Assembly: GCA_002077065.1 (NCBI GenBank)
Contig: NAJO01000020.1
Span: forward strand, 496,001-560,000
DNA length: 64,000 nt
Reading direction: 5' to 3'
From: Cryoendolithus antarcticus
Lineage: Eukaryota > Ascomycota > Dothideomycetes > Cladosporiales > Cladosporiaceae
Made by a program: the position numbers and the translations under genes. Within the stretch, counting starts at the first letter, position 1. The number at the start of each line of letters is the position of its first letter. Shown piece after piece: positions 56,953-64,000 of the stretch. Below the pieces are notes generated by a model. It was given only the letters and a program-made list of their open reading frames with translations, searched no databases and was not told where the DNA came from.

Positions 56953-58186
56953 ATGCTCGGCCGGCAGGTCACCTTCCTCCTCCGCGGGCCACAGCTCCCC
57001 CTTCGTCTGGCCACATCCTCAAAACAATGTCTCTCGGCCCGATCACTACACACTACGCCAGCCGCACTCGGCGTGGTTGCCTCAAAGCCCGGACGACCCA
57101 AGAAAGCTGTCGGAGAGCCAAGCCGAGTAATCAAACGCGCCGTCAAACGCGTCGCGAAGAAGCCAGCTTCAGACCCTGACGATGCCGCCTCACAACAAGT
57201 CGCCGCGAAGCAAGCAGGCACGACCCCGAAGACGAAAGCCAAAGCAAAGGCTGCCAACCCCAAAGCAGTAAAGAAGGTAAAGAAGGCGACACCTCCGAAG
57301 AAGGTCTACACGGAAGCACAACTCGCTGCAAAGAAAGAGCGAGCCGCGAGAGCAAAGGCAGCCAAGGACGTAAAGTCGCTCAAAGCCGCTGCTCTCTCCC
57401 CACCCAAAATCGTGCCCTCGAACGCGTACCTTCAATTCATACAAGCGCACAAAGGTGACCTTCAGTCGTTGGTGAATGCAGAGAAGGAGAAACTCCCCGA
57501 AGGCAGCAAGTTGAACATCAAGGGCACCTTGACGGAACACTCGAAGAACCTCTCGGCAGCGTGGAAGGAGCAGTCGCCGGCTGACATTGAGGTATGCATG
57601 CCCCTTCAGCCCCAGACAATCTGACCACGTTATTGACCAGCCCAACAGCACTTCAACCACCTCGCCCACACCACCACAGAAACCCACCAAGCCGCCTACA
57701 AGTCCTGGGTCCAATCTCACACCCCGGATGAAATCAAGCTCGCGAACTCCGCGCGCCGCTCACTCCGCCGTCGGGAGTCCTCGAGTAGCAGCGGCTCAGA
57801 GCCTGCGAAGAACAGGCGCACACGCTGGCCCGCGATCCTCGACGAGCGCGAGCCTAAAGCCGCTGTGCAGCCTTACATCCAGTTTAGTATTGCGAGAAAT
57901 GCGAGTGGGGATTTCAAGCATTTGCCGTTGATTGAGCGGAGTAAGCTGATTGGGGAGGAGTGGAAGGCGCTTGAGGTGGGGGAGAAGAAGGCATGTATTT
58001 CTGCGTGACGTTCCTGGATTGATATCGAGGACTTCAGCTGACTTTGTGGTGTAGAAGTACGAGACGCTACATTCCGCCGACCGGGAACGGTATATCGATG
58101 AGTATAGCTCTGTTCACGGCCACGCGCCGTTGGCGCAGTTGGAGGGCCAGCATCCGGAATTGACGAGCGCTGCTTCTGCCGCGTAA
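56953..58186 (+). CDS. Mitochondrial HMG-box protein
   Basis: Probably packages mitochondrial DNA, like yeast Abf2. Exons 56953-57591, 57649-57990 and 58055-58186 give 370 aa. The first intron is GT-AG (57 nt); the second (57991-58054, 64 nt) starts GCATGT, a GC-AG intron, and only this donor restores KKKYETLHSADRERY, the end of an HMG box. The N-terminus (MLGRQVTFLLRGPQLPLRL...SARSLHTTP) is a basic amphipathic mitochondrial presequence. A Lys/Ala-rich AT-hook-like linker follows (KPGRPKKAVGE, KKVKKATPPKK). Box A is PSNAYLQFIQAHKGDL to SKNLSAAWKEQSP; box B is QPYIQFSIARNASGDF to the C-terminus. Two boxes and length fit the fungal mtHMG group. Confidence 0.85.
57991..58054 (+). other. GC-AG intron
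   Basis: Exon ends GAGAAGAAG, intron begins GCATGT, contains AGCTGACTT as branch point and ends GTGTAG before AAGTACGAG. A GT donor at 57995 would give a premature stop, so GC is the supported donor. Confidence 0.75.
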
Positions 58187-58537
58187 GCTATCCGAACCCA
58201 GGGAATGCAGCAAGCGATTTACGAGGCGTTGTGGCAACATGGAGTGGGCGCTGTGGATGTACGGTAAAGGCAACGGACAGGCTCCATTGCCAGGACTGCT
58301 ACGGGCAAAGGCGTTTCATTTGTGAGTAAGAGGAGGGATGTGTGTATACTGACGGCAATGGTCTTGCAAGGTATCTCTGTGAGCTATGCTGTGCCACAAT
58401 GCTCCCCCTCTACCACTACATCACCACATGAACGCCCGCCCGTCTTGCCTTGAGAGAGCACACAGGAGCCTTGCTTTGTCTCTGCCGAATATCCCAAACG
58501 CCACGCTAAGTCAATATTTCTCCCTTTCCACGATCAC
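58187..58537. other. Convergent spacer
   Basis: 351 bp between the HMG gene and the C2H2 gene 3' ends; plus-strand frame 58386-58919 is antisense to the latter. Presumed terminators only. Confidence 0.55.
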
Positions 58538-60085
58538 TCACAAACTCATCATACCCTCCCCACTCCTCGCCATCCCCAATCCCTCAACCTCCTCCTCCGT
58601 CATCGCCCTCTTTCTCCTCCCCCTCCTCCTCAAACTCATCGTCTCCCCAAACCACATCTCCCAAGCCCCCTCCCCACCCTCGAACAACACCTTCCCATGC
58701 CCCGTCGCCTCGAAATGCCTCCTCAGCCCCTCCCTTCGCGTATCAACATACGCGCAGTCCGGACATCCTACGCCCGCCTCACTGTCATGCACGCCTCTCA
58801 CGTGCTTGGCGCGGTTTGAGGAATCGCTGAAGCCCTCGCTGCAAATGTGGCAGAGGAATTTCTTCACTGGTGTGCCATGGCAGGCGGAGCGGAGATGCGT
58901 TTTGAGGAGGTCGCGGTAGGCGAAGGTTTTGTTGCAGTTTGGGTGCGGGCAGGCGTAGGGTCGCTCGCCGGTGTGGGTTTTGAGGTGGACGTTTAGTTGT
59001 TGGGAGGTGACGAATGCGGCTCCGCAGCCGGGAATGTGGCAGGCGTGCGGTTTGAACTGGGTGTGGGAGTGTAGGTGGCGGATCAGTTTTGGTTTCGTTG
59101 GGAAGGGAGGGGCGAGGCAGCCGACCCAGTGGCAGGGGTGCGAGGTGTGCGTGCTGTGGAGGTGTGTGGAGAGGATGTGGGTGTGAAGTGCTTGGGGGGT
59201 TGGGAATGACAGCGAGCAGGGTGCTGGGTGGGCCCAGTGGCAGGTGTAGAGGCCTGTCTGCGGGGACATGACGGTGGCGCCTTGAAGTCGCCGGTGGCCG
59301 CCTCGTGATGTTGATGGACGGGAGGAGGTCGAGCTTGCTGGCGTACTGCGGGTGGTAACTGGGGAGGTCTGGTAGGATGTCGTTGGCTGGTGAAGGGCTG
59401 CTGTGAGGAGGGAGCTCATGTCATGCTCAGAAGTGCAAGCTGGGTCGCAGCATGCAGCGGGAGAGTTTTGATGGTATATCGGTGGCTGTAGTGGTCGATG
59501 CCATGGTACGTAGCCGTGTAGGTGGTCGACGTGCGAGTGGCCGTGAGATGGACAGATGTCGGACATGCAACACGTCGTGCAGGCTGCTGGTGCTACTTCA
59601 CAGCAGGGGTCTGGCCCTTCGTCGCATGATGGATCATCGCAACACCCTGCTATGGCTGGGTCGTCGCAGCCGAGATCGTGGCACGGTACGTGAACTTCTG
59701 GTGGGAGACTGCAGTAGTCATGTGGGATTTCGCATGGCGCGTGGACAGCCGCGGCCGTGTCGCCTATACAGCAGGGCTCTGGACTGTGAGGCTCCCAACA
59801 TGGTTCACAGGGCGAACTAGCTGAGCAAGGGAGATCGCAGCAGAAGACCTCGTCGTAGTTGGCAAAGGTGTTTGAGCTCTCGTACTGCGCCGTCGAGCTG
59901 GGTGGTTGGAGGTCGTGTGTCGAAGAATCCATGCTGCTGATGGGACGAGGGCAGTCCGCCATGCCGTTCATCTCGTGATCTTGCAAACCATCTAGAGCCC
60001 GTCTAGATGCCGCAACGCTAGTCCAGTCAATGGTTTGCCATTGCCAATCGCAAAGCGACGATGTCTCCAGAACTGACCCTGTCAT
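58538..60085 (-). CDS. Cys-rich C2H2 zinc-finger transcription factor, possible metal sensor
   Basis: One exon, 515 aa from ATG 60085 (the frame upstream has only a TTG). Residues about 75-225 form a Cys-dense region with CC pairs and CxxC spacings (FCCDLPCSASSPCEPC, CCEVAPAACTTCCMSDIC) and a His cluster, SHGHSHVDHLHGY. The C-terminal half has C2H2 fingers: CHWAHPAPC..., CHWVGCLAPPF..., CHIPGCGAAF...THTGERPYACPHPNCNKTF..., CHICSEGF... and a final CPDCAYVD...H. Cys/His-rich activation regions next to such fingers are known from zinc-responsive Zap1/ZafA and copper factors, so metal sensing is a fair inference but not shown. The extreme C-terminus is Glu/Arg-rich. It is divergent from the MGNCFGK gene over 153 bp. 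Confidence 0.78.
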   Translation of the reverse strand: MTGSVLETSSLCDWQWQTIDWTSVAASRRALDGLQDHEMNGMADCPRPISSMDSSTHDLQPPSSTAQYESSNTFANYDEVFCCDLPCSASSPCEPCWEPHSPEPCCIGDTAAAVHAPCEIPHDYCSLPPEVHVPCHDLGCDDPAIAGCCDDPSCDEGPDPCCEVAPAACTTCCMSDICPSHGHSHVDHLHGYVPWHRPLQPPIYHQNSPAACCDPACTSEHDMSSLLTAALHQPTTSYQTSPVTTRSTPASSTSSRPSTSRGGHRRLQGATVMSPQTGLYTCHWAHPAPCSLSFPTPQALHTHILSTHLHSTHTSHPCHWVGCLAPPFPTKPKLIRHLHSHTQFKPHACHIPGCGAAFVTSQQLNVHLKTHTGERPYACPHPNCNKTFAYRDLLKTHLRSACHGTPVKKFLCHICSEGFSDSSNRAKHVRGVHDSEAGVGCPDCAYVDTRREGLRRHFEATGHGKVLFEGGEGAWEMWFGETMSLRRRGRRKRAMTEEEVEGLGMARSGEGMMSL

Positions 60086-60238
60086 CAAGGTGGTCAATTC
60101 CCCCGCACCCAAATCCGACCAGGGTCAAGCACGTGGCAATCGCGACTCCACACCCCACCTGCACCTACCCATTGACTAACTTTACCACCCTTCCGCGCAT
60201 CACTCCTTCCCTTACTCACCGACAGGCCCTCCCTCGCA

Positions 60239-60832
60239 ATGGGCAACTGCTTCGGCAAGCCCTCCTCTAGCGATCAGAACTTCTCAGGCGAAGGCCGCAC
60301 ACTTGGCGCATCCGCAGAGCGACCCGCTGGAGCTGGAGCGACGAGTGCGAAGATCTCGGCGCCACAAGCTGGGAGGACACTAGGCGCGAATCCTGTTGCC
60401 GCGACAGAGGGGAGACAGCTGAGTCCAGGCGAGGCGGCGAGACGGGCGGCTGAGGTGCGTACAAGTCCTCTGTCTTTGAGTGAAGATGGGGTGAAGATGC
60501 AGAAGTCACGATGTGCTGCACGAGGAGCGCAGCGGATGGTCGCGACGGCGTGGCTATGAGATGTCAAGAGCAGCCGAGCGAGCACACGGCGCGATCTATC
60601 TATACTGGCTCTCGCCATGGCATGCGCAACACAGCGCTACAGGGCCGAAGTTGGCTGACCAGCCACACAGGACCGACTCAGCTCCTCCCGAACGCAGAAC
60701 AGCGGCAAGCTGGGCAAGCAGCTCTCCGCCCAAAAGGCACAGACACAGACCGAGACGCTCGCACAGACAGCAAAGGAAAATCTTGCGAGGCGAGAAGCAG
60801 ATCAAGCCGGTGTCGTGCGAAGCTACAACTAA
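60239..60832 (+). CDS. Small N-myristoylated conserved fungal protein
   Basis: Exons 60239-60454 and 60671-60832 join in phase 0 over a 216-nt intron (GTGCGT donor, GGCTGACC branch, CACACAG acceptor), giving 125 aa. MGNCFGKPSSS is a good N-myristoylation signal with an adjacent Cys for palmitoylation, so membrane anchoring is likely. The middle is Ala/Gly/Ser-rich with two RTLGA repeats. The C-terminal part, NSGKLGKQLSAQKAQTQTET then ARREADQAG and an RSYN end, is a conserved helix seen in uncharacterised ascomycete proteins that also start MGN. Function unknown. The exact acceptor could lie slightly further 3', but 60671 keeps frame and suits the branch distance. Confidence 0.72.
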
Positions 60833-61083
60833 GCGGTGGGCATAGAGGAGTGAGACACAGAGCGAGCACTCAGCACTCGCTTCAACGAAAGCATGGCCAG
60901 GTAGTGATCTCATCTGGGAAAGGCTCGACTGAGCGGACAGAATTTAGGGCAATGCAGCATGGCTTGACTGGGTCATAAAACTGCGTGCACTGCATTTCAG
61001 CGATTTCGCTCACAGCATGGAGCTTTGCCCTCTGTCTTTCCATCAAAAGTCACCTTCTATCCGCTCCCTTGGTCCTGGCTTAT

Positions 61084-62346
61084 CTACTTACTCGACAATG
61101 CCGTCACGCCCGGCAACTCCTTGCCCTCGAGCAGTTCCAAACTCGCTCCGCCTCCTGTAGACACATGCGACAGCTTCTCCTCAACGCCGTACTTCGCCGC
61201 CACTGTCGCAGTATCACCACCGCCAATAATCACAATCTTGCCCTTGCCAGCCGCCGCAACCGCAGCATCCATAGTCTTCTTCGTGCCATTTGCGAACTTG
61301 TCCATCTCGAACACCCCAGGCGGCCCGTTCCACAAGATCGTCTCAGCGGCAATGATAGTCTCCTCCGCGAGCTTGATGCTCTTCTCCCCGCAATCAAGTC
61401 CCATCCAGCCCTCCGGAATACCTTCACTGTCCGTAGCATAGCCCGTCTCAGCATCAGCAGCAAACTTGCTCGCCGTGACAAAGTCAACAGGCAGCACAAC
61501 CTTGACATTATTCTTCTTCGCCTTCTCCATAAGCTCCGGCACTTTCTTCGCGCCCGCCTCATCAAAAAGCGAGTTCCCAATCTTCATCCCGTCCAGCGTC
61601 TTCTTGAACGTGAACGCCATACCACCACATACCAGCAGCGAGTCTACCTTGTCCAGCAAATTTTCAATCAACTGTATCTTATCGCTCACCTTCGCACCTC
61701 CTAGAATAGCGAGGAAAGGTCGCTTCGGCGACTCGAGAGCCTTGGCGAAATACTCCAGCTCCTTCTTCATCAGGAACCCGGCGGCTTTTTGCGGTAAATC
61801 GACGCCGACCATGGAGCTGTGAGCGCGGTGTGCGGTGCCGAAGGCGTCGTTGACGTAGATGTCTCCGAGCGCTGTCAGGCCCTTTCGGAATTTCTCCACG
61901 TCCGCTTTATTAGCTTTCGTCTTGTTGCCATCCTTATCCTTCGCGCTTCCTTCCTCCTCAATGTGGAACCGCAGGTTCTCTAACAGCACGACGCCGCCAT
62001 CTTTCGTGCTGTTGACAGTCTCCTCGACCTCCTTGCCCACGCAGTCAGACGTGAAGGTGACTTTCTTGCCATCTAGCAGTTTCTCCAGCTCCGCGGCAAC
62101 AGGTTTGAGCGAGTACTTCGGGTTTGCCTTGCCGTCTGGTCGCCCGAGATGCGACATGAGGACCACGGCTTTAGCGCCATGGTCAATTGCGTATTTGATC
62201 GTGGGAAGGGCGCCGACGATGCGCTGGTTGTTTGTGATCTTGGAGTTGGTCTCTTTGTCGAGCGGCACGTTGAAGTCAACGCGGATTAGGACTCGTTTGC
62301 CTTTGAGATCGACGTCAGCGATGCTGAGCTTGTTGGAGAGAGACAT
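61084..62346 (-). CDS. pgk1: Phosphoglycerate kinase
   Basis: Cytosolic glycolytic enzyme: 1,3-bisphosphoglycerate + ADP to 3-phosphoglycerate + ATP. One exon, 420 aa, the usual length (415-420). Motifs in order: [23 protein letters not shown] (substrate side), [75 protein letters not shown] and the nucleotide site [13 protein letters not shown] with [13 protein letters not shown] near the end. Codon choice is strongly C-biased compared with neighbours, as expected for a highly expressed gene. ATG 62346 is the only sensible start. Confidence 0.98.
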   Translation of the reverse strand: MSLSNKLSIADVDLKGKRVLIRVDFNVPLDKETNSKITNNQRIVGALPTIKYAIDHGAKAVVLMSHLGRPDGKANPKYSLKPVAAELEKLLDGKKVTFTSDCVGKEVEETVNSTKDGGVVLLENLRFHIEEEGSAKDKDGNKTKANKADVEKFRKGLTALGDIYVNDAFGTAHRAHSSMVGVDLPQKAAGFLMKKELEYFAKALESPKRPFLAILGGAKVSDKIQLIENLLDKVDSLLVCGGMAFTFKKTLDGMKIGNSLFDEAGAKKVPELMEKAKKNNVKVVLPVDFVTASKFAADAETGYATDSEGIPEGWMGLDCGEKSIKLAEETIIAAETILWNGPPGVFEMDKFANGTKKTMDAAVAAAGKGKIVIIGGGDTATVAAKYGVEEKLSHVSTGGGASLELLEGKELPGVTALSSK

Positions 62347-62751
62347 GGTTGCTATGGTGAGAGTGAAATAAGAGACAAGTAGCTACTTCGGTCTGAGTAA
62401 TTCAGATCAGCAACAATGTCAACAAAAAGAAGAGAGCTCTCATTGGAAATTGTGCCCCACCAAACTCAAGAACAGCGTTGCGGGGCAGGCGCGATGTCAT
62501 GCTCCGAGTCGCGCCGAGACTCGTGAGTGATGCGCGTGATGTGAGCATCAATGCGGGTGAAAGCACTGCAGACTAGAGATTCGATGATAGATGAATGTTT
62601 CGAGTAGATGGATCGTACCTAACCTTGTCTGACCCATGCTTGAACGCCATAGAGATGCACCCAATCTGAAGCCACCTACGCCTTGCGAGAAGCACAATGC
62701 ACCATTCAGACATCCGATGCGCCCCCTTTTCCATGCTCTTTCTTATAGCAC
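62347..62751. other. PGK promoter region / Mpv17 gene 3' side
   Basis: 405 bp. Contains the pgk1 promoter and leader. No ORF or RNA gene is supported. Confidence 0.5.
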
Positions 62752-63860
62752 TCATACGATGGGCACTTCCAGTTGACTGACGACTTCTGGGTCGGCCGAG
62801 TTCGTGAGGGATAAATATGCCGTCCATGCTATTCCTATCGTGCTGACGAAGGGCTGCGATTGTCAATGGACGTTCCCTTGCAAGTTGAAATTGCTGCTAC
62901 TCACGATCTGAAATTGTATTGGCACTATCCGGAAGTTCAGTGCCTGCACCAGTGGCCAGACCAGGAAGTTCGCCTTCAGCGCCGGTATGTAGACGTCCTG
63001 GAACTTGCGGATGATCGCTCGCTTCCCACCGCCCTCTGCCACTGTCATGAACGTGAAGAAGCATGCCAGACCTGAGCGGATTGTCAGCACTGTTGTCGTA
63101 TTCTCTGATCATACGGAGTATACACACCGACTGGCGCAAAAAGCAATTGATCAAACGCCACCCTCTTCATCGCCGCCACCGTAGCATGTCCCGCTACCAA
63201 AGGAAATGTCTTGCTCAGAAACGCGAACCACTTATGCTGTAGCGGTGTCATAATGAAAGGGTATGCCATGAACCTCACCGTTCTCTCAAAATCGAACGGC
63301 GGCGGCCCTCTCTTCGACGCAGGCGATGTCCAATCATTCTCCGGCCAGGGCACTTTCTTATCGAGCTCTTGGATCTCTATCGAGAAGAAGTCATCGCGGG
63401 GTGCGTCGCTGGCGGCTAGCGAGTTTCGTCGTTCGCGACGCATGCGGACTGCTGTGAGGGTTTGGGCGACTGTATCTGCTATGCCACCAAGGACCTGAGT
63501 GTAGTTGTTAGATAACTGGGCTGGATTACATGAATGGCGTACGGGAGGAGCGTACGGCATTGGTGATCATCGTTGTAAGGACTGGTCGGCTTGCGTAGTA
63601 GCCATTGAACTTGCGCACTAGGATGGAGACCATGGTGATCTGGATGAGGAAGACGATGGCGTGGAGTAACGGCTATGTGCATGTTAGCATTCCGCGTGGT
63701 AGCCTCCGGCGCATTGCATGTCTTTTTGTTGCAGCGCTCGCCGCACATGCTCGTACACTGCAACGTTTCATGCATTGTCCACAGCACTTACAATGCGACC
63801 CTTGATCCACCTCGAGTTCAACTGCCTCAACACGCGTTTCCGCGTATCGTTGACAACCAT
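62752..63860 (-). CDS. Mpv17/PMP22 family membrane protein
   Basis: Exons (minus) 63860-63792, 63672-63556, 63494-63128, 63071-62905 and 62853-62752 give 273 aa; introns of 119, 61, 56 and 51 nt, all GT-AG. Four hydrophobic segments. The C-terminal signature is complete: a Trp-Pro pair (VWPLVQALNFRIVPIQFQ) followed by PFVSTIGIAWTAYLSLTNS, the Mpv17 W-P-x-x-Q-x-x-N-F and W-x-x-Y-L-S pattern. GGIADTVAQ near residue 63-71 matches the conserved first-helix motif, and YPFIMTPLQHKWFAFLSK the central one. Members sit in mitochondrial inner or peroxisomal membranes; this one could be either. A polar insert of about 45 residues separates helices 1 and 2. An ATG upstream of 63860 cannot be excluded. 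Confidence 0.85.
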
Positions 63861-64000
63861 CTTCGCATCCAGACCGCGAAATGAGAAATTCCAAGTAGGG
63901 GCCCGATAGCGACTGGCGATTGCTCGATGGTGATGCAATCACTCCGGGAGCGCAGTAGTGGAACGTGCGGTCGACGCTGGATTCCGGATTGCGAGGGTCA

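Overview
The window is nuclear DNA of a filamentous ascomycete (Pezizomycotina). The gene mix suggests a Dothideomycete, but nothing in the sequence fixes the order. Evidence: dense genes on both strands, introns mostly 47-120 nt with GTAAGT/GTGAGT-type donors, CTAAC/CTGAC-like branch points and YAG acceptors, and families typical of moulds (SAT4-type rhodopsin-domain membrane protein, WSC modules, GH3 xylosidase, Cch1 channel, delta-8 sphingolipid desaturase, fusicoccadiene-type terpene cyclase domain). No rRNA, CRISPR, transposon or convincing tRNA was seen. About 29 genes are supported. Most are multi-exon, and I rebuilt their exon joins from splice signals and frame; every join given is a multiple of three and free of internal stops.

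Layout. 1-7 kb: a small ORF with an in-frame stop, a secreted WSC+GH3 beta-xylosidase (minus) with XlnR- and CreA-like motifs upstream, a 2 kb stretch without a convincing gene, and a weakly F-box-like orphan. 7.7-14.5 kb: single-exon cch1 calcium channel, divergent from a DCG1/hydantoin-racemase-like gene. 16-22.5 kb: two conserved orphans, a fucose-permease-like MFS transporter and a 163-aa orphan. 23-25.7 kb: the tiny three-exon gamma-tubulin-complex gene MZT1, a stand-alone terpene cyclase domain and a 111-aa orphan. 25.7-32 kb: PUF6, a ferroportin-type carrier, an EthD-like protein and a coiled-coil protein. 33-40.5 kb: a PHD-finger protein, a SAT4-type seven-TM protein and a delta-8 sphingolipid desaturase. 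42-46.5 kb: S-adenosylhomocysteinase, an I78-type protease inhibitor and an ammonium transporter. 48-52 kb: a PAF-acetylhydrolase-like esterase and a secreted lactonase-type beta-propeller. 52.8-64 kb: splicing helicase prp5, a mitochondrial HMG-box protein with a GC-AG intron, a Cys-rich C2H2 factor, an N-myristoylated small protein, phosphoglycerate kinase and an Mpv17/PMP22 protein.

There is no operon-like logic. Neighbours mix housekeeping (PGK, SAHH, PRP5, PUF6, MZT1) with environment-facing genes (xylosidase, transporters, SAT4 protein, terpene cyclase). Several pairs are divergent over a shared promoter (cch1/DCG1-like, PUF6/SLC40, prp5/HMG, zinc finger/MGNCFGK protein) or convergent with short spacers (SLC40/EthD, 33 bp). 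The most interesting points are the orphan cyclase domain without its prenyltransferase half or any cluster, three stop-free introns of length 3n in prp5, the non-canonical GC-AG intron, and several small genes that only appear after splicing.
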